A DNA stretch of 64,000 nucleotides from Neckera pumila (taxonomy: Eukaryota; Streptophyta; Bryopsida; Hypnales; Neckeraceae): positions 4,714,501 through 4,778,500 of the forward strand of contig OZ018411.1 in the NCBI GenBank assembly GCA_963969595.1, given 5' to 3'. The notes under the pieces were generated by a model, which saw only the letters and a list, made by a program, of their open reading frames with translations, was not told where the DNA came from and did not search any database. Shown piece by piece: positions 10,900 to 24,100 of the stretch (the first letter of the stretch is position 1; every line of letters begins with the position of its first letter). The position numbers and the translations under genes were made by a program.

Positions 10900-13800
10900 C
10901 TTACGACCGGTATAAGGTAGGCACCTAAAAGTAAAACTTGTTCAAGACCTTGAAGGTAGCTACAGAATGAAATGATGTGCGCATGATAGGAAACGGTTTA
11001 GGAAACCAACAAACTGGTTTTGTATTTGTTTGAGCTTGTATGAATATAATACGGATTTGTCAAAACAATTGTGTAGATGTTGCTTGCTGAGGACCGTAGA
11101 CTAATATACAAGTGAATATGGAAACACCTAAAAGCAACAAACCGTAAGCTTGTAACACAAGTAAGAGATTGGCTAATAGAAAATCCGCCTTTATGACCTT
11201 GACACATTAGATGAAACTTGAGGACAAGGAGGGTCGTTTCAAGCTTGTTCCCTTTGCTATAAACTGCAATATGCTATTTGAATATTTTAATAATTAAAAT
11301 AATTTTAAAACTTTAAAATATACAAAATATACAAAAAGAATTTTTTGAAAAAAACAATAAAAAATTAATAAATCTTAATTTTTGACGTGGCACAATCTCG
11401 ACCACGAGAGACTAAGTAGCTAGCAGCATTCCTTTAGTCTATAAACTTGTAGTCTTCTAAAACCCTCAAATCCCTTCTAATGACTTCCTGTAATCACACC
11501 TATCTGCTTTGCATCCAGCTTTGCATCCAGCTTTGCTTGGATTTAAGTCATTTTTTAGATGTTATTAAACAAATCCTATTTCTTTTAGGTATGTCTACCT
11601 TACACCTATTCAATTCAGCAATGGTATCACTAATTTCTAAATAACTTCACGCATTCTATGCTTAAATGTCTTGCCATTTTACCTTACTAAGGAAAGCTAA
11701 GTTATACCATTGGAGACAAAACAATTTGAAGGGCTTGCCCTAGAGCTTGTAAGTTAAGCGGTAATAGACAGCATTTAAAGTGAATGGAAATTGTGTCTAT
11801 TACAATTAGTATCTAAAAATGTATACTAACGGTTATCCCTAAAGAAATGACAATGTCAAAATCTTCAAATGGCAAAATTATTTGATCATTTCAATTTTGA
11901 AATTCAACCATACAAATTTGTATCAAACAACTATATAAATGCGTGGAATTTTTTTTGGAACATTTGAAAGATTTTAGAATCTGCGGTTAGAGGAAAAAGG
12001 TTTTTTTAACCTTGTTTGATAAGGTTAGTAGCTTTTTTGACACTTGCACTATATTATAATAGTTAAATACTTGCCAAATTTCAAAAGTAGAAGAGGAGTT
12101 TTGAACATGTTGCTTGAAGTTGCCTTAGCTATCTAAAAAATTTAGGATAGCATAACTTCTGATACAGGCACCTGATCGGATAAAAAATTGTATCCCCATT
12201 AGAAAGATATATGTTCATACCTTGTATCAAAATTTCGTATACATTTGACTACAATTGACTTTGTGCACAACTATCCAAAATTTCTTGCATGTATTAAATG
12301 GTCACTTGTTCTTTTAGAGGTTGAGCTTTCAAGATGCCAACTTCAAATTGTCACAAAAATTACAATTTTAATAACTCGGAAAAAAATTTAGATGAAATCA
12401 AAAATAAATTGTTAGATCAACATCTCCTAAGTTAAGCTGAAAGACACTTATAATCAAGAACTATAGTGAAATTCAGATTTGATTGTTTACCCTCAAGCTT
12501 ATATGGTCCTTCAACAAGATTAGAATGTGAGGGGGGAGCGATGAGCAATGAGCGCTGAACAACGAGTGTTTAGACTTGAACGCTCATTAAGACTTCTTTT
12601 AATTTAAAATAGACATATTAGAAGTCATAAATAGTGATGTCAAACCCAAAAATAGTAATGTCAAAATTATTAAAAAAAAATTATAAAAAAAAAAATTATT
12701 ATTAAAAAAATCTAATTTAAGATGGTTTAGTAACATTCAAATGTTGTAAATAGGGCCAATAATGATAGTCATCAGGCCTCTCCTACATCAGGAAAGGTAC
12801 TAGCATAGAAGTGATGTTCAAATGAATTCCATCCATGTCATCTCTTCATTTTTTGAAATAATTGGAAAATAACTCCAAACACTTTAAAAATTAATGAATA
12901 GAAAAAGTCTTTTTTTATATAGCAAACAGCTCATCGGAATCAAGGAGACATTCCTTGTTTCAAAAGGACCCTCCCTCTATTATATTTGGGGGCTATTTGA
13001 ATTGTGATTTAAAAGAAGAAAAATTCAAAATTATTTTCTCCAAAAGAAGTTTTTTCTTTTTTTGATTAAATTTTTTTTTTTCAATTTTTTTTCAGTTCTT
13101 TTTAATCAACAAATGGCTCCTTAAATCAAAGGAGCGATTTCTTGTTGCTAGAAGCACCCTCCCTCTATTAATTTGGGAAATATTTGAATTGCAATTTTTT
13201 TTTTTTTTCAAATTTAAAAAAAAATATATTATTTAGCACACGGCTTTTCAGAAACCAAAGAGTCCTTGGGCTCTGAAAAGCCCTGTCTTGGCTCTAAGGG
13301 ACCTATAGAAATAGGGTCTTCAATTAGTACCAAACAATGGCTTCTGAATACAAGGAGCCTTCTCTTGGCACCAAAGAAAGACTGCTTGGAATCCAAGGAG
13401 CCTTAACTAAAAATAAATAAAGAAAATATGAAAAAGAAGTTGAAAATTGAAATATTTTTTTACCCCTAAATGCCAAATTTTGGTGTTGACAATACTTCGA
13501 AGTTAAATAAAACCTGACCAAGTTGCTACTTTTAATAGTTTATATTCAAAAAAAATCTTTTTGAAGTCTAATTTTAGCATCAAGAAATCAATTTTGAAAA
13601 TGATTGGTTATGATTTTTCTATTTAAGATTTTGTGCAAGGGTGTCCACTGGAATCTTGACTTTCCATAGTGTTGAAGGCTCTTGGAAATGAACTTCAAAT
13701 ACACTAGAACTTGCAGAAAAAATCACACTAGAAATTCATTTAAAAAGATTGCAGAGTAGATTTTGAAGAGCCATAAATTGATTGGAGTTTTGCATGTTAG

Positions 13801-14488
13801 GCCCTTTAACCTCATAGTTTTTGGGTGACCAACTTTTTAGATTTGACATGTGAAAAGAAGATTGAATTGAAAGACTTCAAATCGCTTCTGCAATTTTAAC
13901 ACCTTTATGATTAAACATCATAATCTTTCAATCCATACGTAATATTGTTGTGTTTTCATCTCTTATGTGATCTCTAACATATCTAGTTCAAATTTGTATG
14001 GTTACAATTCAAAAAAAATTGATACAACTTATCAAAATGTTAGTTTTTTGTTCAATTTAGAACAAAGTCATAAAAGTTCAAAAAAGGCCTTAGACACTTA
14101 GAAATTTGATACCAATTCACAATTAGCAACAAGAAATTGCTCCTGAAATTCAAAAAGTAATCTACAAGAACAAATGAAAAAATGAAAAAAAAATTGAAAT
14201 TTGGATTTTTTTTCTTAATACAAAATCGAAGTAACCAACAAGAAATTGCTCCTTGAAATCGTGAGAAATCATTCATAACAATCTACTGAATTAAAATTTA
14301 TAAAAAATAAAGGAAAAAAAAGATTATTGTATTCAGATGTTTTTTTGGATATAAAGATTTTCTTCTGAATAAAATAATTTTCAGTTGTTTTTTTAATCAT
14401 AGTTTAAATAACCTTCCAAATTAATAGAAGGAAGGTCCTTTGGCAACCTCTACCTTTGATTTAAAGTACTTGGACATCAATCATTATC
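10900..14488. other. AT-rich intergenic, no gene
   Basis: Very AT-rich with homopolymer runs and no convincing frame. A 12-bp duplication (TTTGCATCCAGC) occurs at about 11510-11535. A degenerate repeat at 12925-13410 shares CACCCTCCCTCTATTA and TATTTGAATTG between its first two units (about 12965 and 13147). Its following units repeat the theme of a CTCC or TTCTGAA box near CAAGGAG. Confidence 0.5.
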
Positions 14489-15396
14489 TTCACCCCTAAA
14501 GTCCCATTGTCCCCTCGGGGGACAAATTGGATTTTGGGCAGGTTCCGGTGACCTCGATTTTTTATGAAACTTTTTGGAACTTTCTCATAAAATAGAAAAA
14601 TTGATTAGCTATATGGGAATAAAATGTTTATTTCAATTGGTGACCGGGAGCAAAAGTTGTACCACAAAAAGCCTAGAACTGAACTCAACGGGCAATACAA
14701 AAAAAAAATGCAAAAAGTTAAAATAAATTTTCTAAAATATTATATTTTGTGTACATGTGAAGCTTGGATTTATTCTATTTGGACTAATAGTGAAAAAATT
14801 ATGGGCAATCTTGTTTTTGGGGCAATTAAAGCATCTTTTTGAAAAACCAACTTGTAGGAATCATTTTTGAATGCAATTTTTACAATTTTTCAAAAAAATA
14901 GTTTAACAAGGTTGTGTCTGCTTGCTTAAACAATCTCACCATTGGCATTGTTATGCTTAAAATCCCATCTTAGAGCTATTAACAATTTAGTTTGTTTTTC
15001 AATTTTGGACCTACTTCTACTTAACAAGTTTTTAAAGAATGAAAATCAAGTTTTTTTTCTTAAACTTCTTTTTCTAGACTTTCAACTCAATTCTTCAATA
15101 TAAATTTTTTTTAATTCAAAGTTTGTAGTACAAAAAAATTCTACAAATGGGGGTCAAAGTCATCTGAAAGCCAGTGTTAAAAAAAAATTCTTTTGCAACT
15201 TTGAATGCTAATATCTTCCAATCTAGAAGGTCAAACTTCATGAAACTTTTACCACATGATCTTAGATAAGTGAAGTACAAGATATTTTGGTTAGATTCTA
15301 AAATTCTTTTTTTTTTGTTTTCTTGGATGAATGCAACCAAAATGGCAGTTTTAAGTGGTTTTTGACGTAAAAATGGCCGTGGGTTTTAGGGGTTAA
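14489..15396 (+). mobile_element. piggyBac-like non-autonomous element, about 0.9 kb
   Basis: The left end reads TTCA-CCCCTAAAG (TTAA with one change) and the right end GGTTTTAGGGG-TTAA. Internally it aligns with the copies at 42.9 kb (same orientation) and 50.6 kb (inverted): a GACCGGGAGCAAAAGTTGT-type block, a TTAGCTATATGGGAATAAAATG-type block, and a sequence near the right end about finding a rise in CTTCATGAAACTTTTACC. The only open frame (14624-14842) is not protein-like. TTAA targets and inverted ends starting CCC are the signature of the piggyBac superfamily; assignment to it is inference. Confidence 0.55.
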
Positions 15397-16652
15397 ACAA
15401 TTGAGTTTTTAATCCCATTCAATGGACATCAAGCATCCAAGTAATGAACAATAGATGTATTTCATCCAATCAAGTCAACTACAAGAATTCATTCAAATCC
15501 ATTCACCTCCATTCATCCACATTCATCCCTTTTAGAATCATTTATTGCCATAAGTATTTTCCAAAACCACGGATATAGGCATCTTATGGTGATAAGATTT
15601 TACAAGATTTTACAAGATTTTCTAAAAACAGTCATTGTTCACCGCTCAGTGCTTGTTGCTCCCTGCTCATACTTCAGCAACTATGATTTGTCCTTTAAGG
15701 GTTAAGACCACTCAGTCACTTAGGCACCTCAAAAATGACATTGTCACAGCTTAATTATATATATATATATATTTCTTAAATTATATATCAAATAAGAGAT
15801 ACATAAGATTTTTACATATTCATAACAAGGTTGTTCTTAGAAGGGCTTCAATAGTCAAATGGCCATAATAGGATGGCTTATTATAATGTTACCAACACTA
15901 AAGATTGTAGACCCCTCCTCTTCTTCTTGCTTTAGTAAATTCTTGGTGGTCATCTAGACTAATGACAAATCTTCTAAATCAGAAACAAAAAGTTTTGAGA
16001 TGATTTGGTAGCGGTAGGAAGTACAAGTGCAGTGTTTCAAGTGACAATAATATAGTGGTAATTAATAAAGTTGACAACATTAATTATAACAAAATAGTAC
16101 CAAACTTAAATGGATAACTATATAATATTCTATTAACAATACTAATATACTTTGAAGGAGGCATATGTAGATACTTGATTAAATATATATAGTTTGAAAT
16201 TTATATATAATTTTTCTTATAAATAGATTCAAACAACAATACAAATCAGCATTGAAAAAAACATTTTAGACTGTAGTTTTGTGTTAAATTTGGGCTGAAA
16301 TTATTACAATTACATATAAAAGAATGCAAATTAACACAACTATGGTTTGAAATGTTTTTTTAGCGTTGACTTCATAGTTGGGCAACAAAGAAATTGTCTA
16401 ATTAAATGTAGTTGCCACATGACAAATGACAATGATGTATAATTTGAAATGTGGAATTGGATTGCCAACAATTAATGACAACTATACAAAATAGTGAAAT
16501 TGGATTATCTTAAAAATTAGATTGCCTTCACAAAAGAAGTTACCTCATGACTTACTACTTGTCCACATGGAGGCGCATGCAATTCTCTAATCTTGAGCCA
16601 TGAACTAGTGTACCAATCCATGCAGTACACATGAATTCTACATTATTGCATC

Positions 16653-16743
16653 ATAATCCCTCCGTTTGGAAATAGTATATCCATTCTCTATAGTGTGATT
16701 GCACTAAGAATGGATGCACTATTTCCAAACGGAGGGAATACAA
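16653..16743. mobile_element. Short hairpin MITE with CCCTCCGT ends
   Basis: The inverted arms read ATCCCTCCGTTTGGAAATAG and, complemented, TTCCCTCCGTTTGGAAATAG, continuing inward through CATCCATTCT-like sequence, so almost the whole element folds back. The ends resemble Stowaway-type MITEs (CTCCCTCCGT) and TA lies on both sides. A perfect 9-bp direct repeat TATTGCATC also flanks it at 16644-16652 and 16744-16752. This fits a longer target duplication and makes the superfamily uncertain. Confidence 0.7.
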
Positions 16744-18417
16744 TATTGCATCCTTCTGCAGTACTGTACATATTTATATAGTGTAGAATGTTGAGAAATT
16801 AGTGAGGGGCAATCTCATTTTACTATTTTGTGTAAGCAAATAGTTGTTATCAAATTTATATTAATTCCATTTAGAAAAGATTGAAATATTTTTATATTGT
16901 AATTATTTTTATAAGGGATTTTTTTCATTAGATGTTTTTTGGGGGGCTAAAAGAGCCGTTACAGCCATGTTCCCCTTATTGTAATGAGCAATGCCGCTGT
17001 TAGAATATTCAAATAATAAAAAATTAATAAAAAATAAAAATAAAAATAAAACAAATTTTAAAAAAATTAAAAAGGTTAAATATTATTATTTGACGTGGCA
17101 AAAGTTTTACCATGTCAGACCGCTGTTGTGGCAAAGTTCCCATAGTCCGGGAACTTAGGAAATCCAGAGACCTTTAGACCCTTGAAATCTCATCTAAAGT
17201 GTATTGCTAATGATATTGCAAATTTGTGACTCCAAGATTTTGCCCTAATTAATAAGATAAGTTAGTAAAGTATTCAATCCAGTATCCGACTAATATTATT
17301 TGTATTGAACATCATTCATGAGTCATTTATAGATATTTGATTTTATGTTGTTAAATATTATAGAGAATGTAAAGGCCTTTTGAAGAGGATGCTATTCAAT
17401 ACCTTTGTCTACATAGAAGTAAGTAACTAATATAAGAGCACTGCCATATGTACCTTAAAACAATAGACACTTGCAAATTATTGGATGAAGAGTGCTTAAT
17501 TATTAGACCCTCTTTTAAATTTTCTTTGCCAAAATGAATATTCTTTATTTGTCCAAGGTGACAATTCTACCAAACATTCTTTTTTTTTAATCTATAATAG
17601 TAGGTCAGCAAAATAAATGATGGAAATTATTTTTACATTTGTGCACTAAGAGACTTGTGATTGGTTGGATGTGAATGTACAATAGTAATTGCACAAGTAG
17701 TATAAAGAAGCAATCCACCATCTACATAAGTGGCTCACCTATATGCCACAATGAGGTATTGTTGCATTGGTAAAGATGCATTAATAATAATTAAAATTAA
17801 ACTAATTTGCCATATTAGTAAAAGCAGGATAAATTAGTGTCACATCTAACTTCTTTTTAAAAAAATTGTTGCACATCTAAAAGACTAATACATCACTCAT
17901 TCATTCATTGCAAGAAACATTGGGTGTTTTTGTCTCAAAACGGCCTATTTCAGTGAGTAATTTGAATTTTGAAATATTTTTTAAAAATAAAATAAAGTAA
18001 AATATAGGTAATTTATAAAGCATTGAAAATAATATGTACCTAAAAATTTCAGACCTATCAAAATTTATCTCTAAAAGTTAGGCACAAAAAAAAGGGCAAT
18101 GGAAAATTCCAAGAAAGTAGACACTTTGATGTTTGATTTCTAGAAAATAATTAAAATATTAGATTAAATTAAATGAAATGAAATCCTTTTTTCTAACTTG
18201 AAGGTGCTCCTTTGCAAACATTTTTGTCTTTGAGAAAAAATTATGGATTTATTGCACTTGCGCAAAGAAAATGAACTTTGAACACATGTGAAAGGTGAAT
18301 AATTTGCTATTTTAGAAAATCTCTTTGCGGGCTTGTGTAACTTTAATTTAAGTCCTTGTTTTGCAATTTTGAGCTTCAAATTTTCATTTTTGGATCAAAA
18401 ATAGTATTATCCCCTAT

Positions 18418-18440
18418 CCCCCCCCCCCCCCCCCCCCCCC
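18418..18440. repeat. Homopolymer run of 23 C
   Basis: An uninterrupted poly-C tract lies in otherwise AT-rich sequence. It is prone to assembly and length error. Confidence 0.9.
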
Positions 18441-21174
18441 AAGTGACTAAGATAGGCATCCAATCAGGCATGGCTGCTTTAAAATGATAAAATAATTTTT
18501 TATAATACAAAAACTTATTCAATGCTTGCAACTACCATATATGGTTGTTTAGGCAATTAGGGTTTAAAAAAGAAAATGGCTCTTCAAATTTCTAAAATTT
18601 GAAGAACCATTTGTTTGTTTTTGGGTCCTTAGATATACCATTTAATGAGGCCTTTATAATTGTCTTTCAACTTATTTTCAATGGTATCTAGGTTAATGGT
18701 CCATGTCTTAATTTGAACTTTTTTTTGTCTATTTAATTTTTTTTATTATTATGCATCCAATGATACTGATAGAAATCACAAAGTTCTATTTATATACTAG
18801 TCAAAGTTAAAAATCAATTTTGGGGATCAATATACTGAGGATGCCATTAATCCTTACAAGACATTTTATGTCCGGGCTTGGTCAAATTTCATTAGATTTT
18901 TACAATAGAACATACATTTTTAAAATTTGATATTTTATACATGTGATAATATATGTCTACAATTTAATTTAATTTTTTCATAATTAAAACATCAAACTAA
19001 GTTGTAGATGATTTTTTAAAGAAATTTCTTTGTAAAAACCATAGTAATTACAAAATGCTTAAAATAATATGAAATTTTTAAGAAAAATGGAAGTAATAGT
19101 GATAAACATTATGGTATAGTTGATGTACTCTCTAAGCTTATACCAAGAGAAGTTTGATAGAAAACATTCAAAAGAATGGTGTCCTTTGAGCTTTCAAGAT
19201 GCTATCTTCAAAGTGTCACAAAAATTTTAATTTTCACAATTTTGAAAAAAATTCAAATGGAGTAAGAAGTAGATTATTGGAGCTACATTTTCTTAGTTAA
19301 GTTCTAAAAGATTTAAAATCAGTAATTATATAAAAATGCAAGTTTTGACTCTCAAAATGCCCAAGGAGCTCGCAGTGTCTTTTATAGGTTAATTTAGGAT
19401 TTGGTTATACCAGGAAACTTTGCATTGGTATCCAAAGAAATGGAGTGTTTTGATAGGGCATAGCTATGGACCTCACTTTTGGGTTTACAACAAAGAAAAT
19501 TTGGGTTGTAGCCTATAATTATTTCTATGGATGAAAATCCTTGTTTGAATCCTACGTGTCCAAAGTAGATAGTGACTTCCCGGACCTAAGGGGAATATTT
19601 CTTAGGGAGTTATTGGAGGTATCCAACCCCAAAAGTTCAAGAGGAAATTTGGGGAGACATTTTCTTGCCAATTCTTTAAAATTGTGTACTACTCATTTTC
19701 CGGGTTGATTTGGCCATTTATGGGTTGTACTAAACAATTTTGGAATTATTTTTGGTCATTTTTGGGCTGCTTTGGCGTTTTTTGGCTTTGATTTTGGCCT
19801 ATTCTATTTTAGACTGTTTTTGGCCTAATTTAAACCTACTTCTATAGATAACGCAAAATAAAAAATTCAACCCAAGTGCACATTGAGCCATGACTCAATT
19901 CTCTTGGTTTACACCAAATATATGGGTCACTATAAACTACTTATAAGTCCCTTGCTTCAAGCATGATACCCTACTTACAATGGTCTCATCTCTTGAACAA
20001 ATTACCATATGTGTTCATGAGTTGGGAGCCCGAGATATTTGGTGTGAACAGGCCCTTATTAGTTGTAGCGTCGAACTCCCTGCAAGTGCCGAAGCGTCAG
20101 CCGAAACCGACTGAATGGGCCGGGTCCGGTCCTCCTAACATCTTGCCCCTCCTAAACCGTCTCTCACATGTTCTGTGGGCCGCAACTTTGGTAACAGCAA
20201 GAATCCGACCGCCGTACCTTAGTAAAGCGCCAGGGCTCCACCGGGCACAGCGCAAATACTGGAGTTCAGTTCTCCTCAATCAGTATGATCTAGCTTAGCT
20301 TTTAGCTCTTCAGTTGGCCTCGAAGGCTCGAACATCTCCACATGCACTTCTTTCGTGCCCGCCTGCTTCAGAGATCGAGCCAGAGTACAACTCCAGGATC
20401 GGCCGGAAAGTATCTTAATTTTAGTAACACAGTGTCAAGCTCATCATCAATTTAGGCTGGCTGACCGCCCCCCAGGCCACCCACTCCCACCCACTCCCAC
20501 CCCAAATCCCCAATTCCTCACATAACTTATACTAGTACAGTAGTAAGTACTACATAAAACAATACGGAGTACTCCGTAAGTTCATCAGGACGGTAAGTAT
20601 TCGTTGCATTGGTTGCCTGCAGCCAACATGCAACAGGCCATGGCCGTCTCCAGCTGGGGACCGGCCAGTCGTGCCGTGCGTGGAACCCGAGTCTCCGCCG
20701 TAATCGGGGACGTTGCGACCTTTTTCTGCATTTCTTCTCGAGTCTTTTCCTTTTCTCCGGGACGGACAGGAAATGGTTCGTTGGCAATAGCCCCACATTA
20801 CCCACATGGCCACATGATTGGGGCTGATACAGGACTGGACTGGACTGTACAGTACAGCTAACTCTAAGTATATCGATCGTCCAACGACGAGGGATAAGTT
20901 AGGGATCTGGAACTTGGAATTCGGCACAGTTGGAGCGTACACTGATCATCGGCTGAGGCGCACTGGCGTGGATTTCAGAGTATATAACTTAAGCTGAAGT
21001 TAATAAGCTTAAGCTTAAGCTCATTGGAGCACACGCCTCCCCGTCTGCTGTTTGCTTGCCACATGGCGCATTGCAGTTAGGATCCGAGGAAGGAAACTAG
21101 GAGGAAGGTCCATAACGTAAAAGCACCAGTAGTCGATCATTTAAGTAGTTTTGGAGCAGATTGTGCGCAGTATG

Positions 21175-21490
21175 AGGTGCTGGAAATTTTTCCCATGTAG
21201 GAAGATAGGAAATATGGAGATGGCAAAATTTTCAGAATTTAATTCCCAAAATTGAAATTACAGTGAATTTTGGAAGCCAAAAAATGCATTTCACTAGTAG
21301 ACAATGTCTAGAGTCTTCCAATTCCGATCATCAAGGATGCTCACTACTTCAGGACATGTGTCATAACCATATTAGTCCCAACCTTGAAAAGGACAGAAAA
21401 ACACACTCCAAGCCTGATTTCCAACCTAAGGTTGGAAATAGCGCACCCTCCAGGTTGGGTACTAGGCTTGGTCGACAACTGGTGCTTCTA
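21175..21490. repeat. Dispersed repeat A, copy 2
   Basis: Same orientation and order of shared blocks as 2675-3010, with small insertions and deletions. It extends into a CCAACCTAAGGTTGGAAAT-type palindromic stretch (about 21420-21440). Confidence 0.6.
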
Positions 21491-22288
21491 CCTTAGTCCG
21501 AATTTTGATGGGGATTCGTACTCTGAGGTACATGTGGCAACCAGTCATTCCAAAGAGAAACCCCGTTAAGCTTATAAGCTTAAATCATTCCGCCCCAAAA
21601 AAGAAAAGCTTAAATCATTCCTCTTGGCATGCTCTACTGTACCTTATTCTACAGTATCTCTGAATTATTTCTTTATGGCATCTTTATGCTACAGTAAGTT
21701 AGGCAAGAGCATTGGCACTCGGCCTGCCGCGTTGGACATGTGTTATCGTGGGTTCGGACGGGAAAGTGCGTCCCACCTTGATGGTACTCGCAACCATGAA
21801 TTTGTTTGCGGGCTCTTGAAATCAAACTCCGGCCACGCCACTGTTGAGCCAGGGCCTCTGCCCAACGTCCGCGAGCGAAGATTCTGCAGGATTTCACTGC
21901 AGAGTTGGTCCTTCGACCCAGGATTTTGAATATGGTAGGAGGCTCAGAAACCGCTCATCTGAGGGCTGGTCTCGCTTTTTCATGCATTTACTTGGATGAG
22001 AACATTTTTAGCTCATTTTTCAGACATAGAGAATTAGAAGAGGAATCTAACACAAGTGGTTTCATATTTTTCGAAGCATTATTGAATTAGTTATGAATTT
22101 TCAAACGAGATGTGTCGTAGGTGCCTATTTATGACCCTAGGTCTTCCATAAATCGTTCACTTGCAATTCTAAAAAAAGATGGAGAAAGCAAAGAGAATGA
22201 TTGGCTCTTGCAATTAATAATGCTTGTTTCCATGATTCATTCAATGACTATAGAGGTCAATTTTAGAACCACCTCATGTCCATTTCAC

Positions 22289-23679
22289 GCGAGACATTAA
22301 GTGCCCCCCTACGAGTTATGCGGGGGCTTGCATAGCATAGTCAAGTGGGTCCCCTCCCTTGCTCCCTTCCATCCCCGGCTCCCGTCCTTGCCCCCCCGTC
22401 TGTGCCTCCATCCCAAACCTCCTGTCCCAAACCTCCATTCCAAACCTCCCATCCCAAACCTCCCGCTCCAAATTGCCATTTCTTCAGATGTAACCTTAAG
22501 CCGTCTCCAGATCACGGTTTTGAGCACTTTCCTTTCCAAGTTTCTATTTTGTTTGCATACTGTTCTAGCGCTCCATGTTGTGGATCTCATGGCCTTGAAT
22601 GTTTCCTTGAGTAATGAGACAAAACTGAAGAATGTTTCCTATTCGGCACTATTGTGGTTATAGTACTTAGGTGAGCAAAGTTGCACGTGATTCTTCTTGA
22701 ATTGCTTCTCTTCGTTTGATATTTGAGCTTCTCAGACTGTTGTGTGATAAAGTTATTAAGATGTGACAATCAAGATGGACTCTGTAGGTGGATTCTTCAA
22801 ATCAAAATGAAATTGGTGCATGGAATGAATGTACTCAAGTGAAATATGTTTGTCAACCTCATCCTCAAAATCAAATGAAGACTCATAGAGAGAGTGGATT
22901 GCCTTTCAATCAATTTCTAAATGTGGCCAGATTTGGAGACAGCCTTGATTGGATCCATTAAATACTTAATTGTGCAAAGGTTTTGGTAGGCTTGGCACGA
23001 TATAATTGCTTCCAACTTGCTTTCGTGACAGATATCACAAGCTTCAAGGAAAGGTTGCCCCTCTGAGTTCAAAATATTAAGTACCAAGTCATGTGCTTAC
23101 GAAGTAGTTCAACACAAACATAACTCAACCAAGAATGAACAAATGCACAGTTTAACACACATCAACATCTCCTCTTCAAAACAGACTCCACAACCACACC
23201 CCAATTGGGAGGCAATGATTTCAATCACTCAATTCCACACTGCAATGTCCGCTTATTGTGTAAATTCAATGAAGGCTGTAAAATATGAATTGCAAACCGA
23301 GCTCCTAGCAAGCCCACATATCTCACCTACATGATTTCAAGTTCAGTAAGCATGGATCGTGACTTTGGCACCTTGTACATTTATTGCAAAAGTTTGTCCT
23401 CAATGCTGCTCTACTTTCACTCTCTCCATACCTTCTGGGCAAGATTTAGCTCTACCTTTCGCTGAAAACCATGATCTGGAGACAGCTTAGGGCTAAAGAA
23501 ATGGCGATCTGTAGCGGCGATTTGGAGCGGGAGGTTTGGGACAGAGGCACGGACGGGGGGCAAGGACGGGAGCCAGGCCGCAATCTGCAAGCCGGGGATG
23601 GAAGGGAGTAAGGGAGGGGACCCACTCGACTGCCACGTAGGCCCCTACATAACTTATGGGGGGGCACTTAACATCTTGC
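22289..23679. mobile_element. Non-autonomous Mutator-like element (MULE) with long TIRs
   Basis: Two long terminal inverted repeats of about 230 bp face each other. The left begins GCGAGACATTAAGTGCCCCC and the right, complemented, begins GCAAGATGTTAAGTGCCCCC. Both continue through TCAAGTGGGTCCCCTCCCTT-like, CTTCCATCCCCGGCT and CCCAAACCTCCCGCTCCAAA blocks. The element is bounded by a perfect 9-bp direct repeat CCATTTCAC (22280-22288 and 23680-23688), the length produced by Mutator-like transposases. The 0.9-kb interior has no transposase; it may be captured or filler DNA. Frames such as 22301-22663 and 23452-23667 are merely the proline-rich reading of the two inverted repeats. Confidence 0.85.
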
Positions 23680-23818
23680 CCATTTCACAGCCATTTATAG
23701 GGGCAATTCTTAATGCCCGTGCGATTTCAGAGCCTTCTACCATACGGCATGGCGGTCCGAGGTTGTGGATTTGGCCACTTGGCTTCACAAGCCAATTCAT
23801 TGCGTCAGGGTGAGTTTG

Positions 23819-24100
23819 TACCAGTGATCCCAAAACTAGTTTATAGAATTTCGTGCAATATGCTACCTAGATTATGGGATTTAGTACAATATGCTACCTT
23901 CAAGACAGACATGCATCAACTTTGGATACCTTGAGAGTGAGTAATAGAAAAATAAATAAAAAATAAATAATTTTTTAAGTTGTGAAGGATTATTGGGAGT
24001 ACTATAACACAAAATTGACTAAATAGATGTTAATTCCAATGTGGAGGATTTTGCAATTTGGCTACCAAATTCTATTGTTTGTTGTAGTTTTAGCTAAAAC
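23819..24100. repeat. Dispersed repeat B, copy 1
   Basis: Aligns directly with 45285-45533. Shared strings include ACCAGTGATCC, TAGTGCAATATGCTACC, GGATTATTGGGAGTACTATA and GGCTACCAAATTCTATT. A short plus-strand reading (L-V-Q-Y-A-T-x-K-T) is common to both, suggesting decay of a once-coding repeat, but no domain can be named. Confidence 0.55.

Larger units (their letters stand above)
15397..22288. other. Intergenic, repeats and a GC-rich island
   Basis: No supported gene. An isolated right-end-like TCCTTTAAGGG-TTAAG occurs at 15690-15706 without a clear partner. An AT microsatellite lies at about 15755-15775. The 16.65-kb MITE and a run of 23 C residues (18418-18440) are listed separately. 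From 20.0 to 21.1 kb composition turns GC-rich with many short frames on both strands. One begins MQQAMAVSSWGPASRAVRG and looks like a transit peptide, but nothing downstream supports an exon chain. Copy 2 of dispersed repeat A is at 21175-21490. Confidence 0.45.

Noticed and set aside
20030..20942. Possible chloroplast transit peptide gene in the 20-21 kb GC-rich island
   Set aside because: The leader-like start has no following exon that can be identified, and both strands give equally long frames.
22301..23667. Proline-rich proteins at 22.3 and 23.5 kb
   Set aside because: They are the translated terminal inverted repeats of one Mutator-like element.
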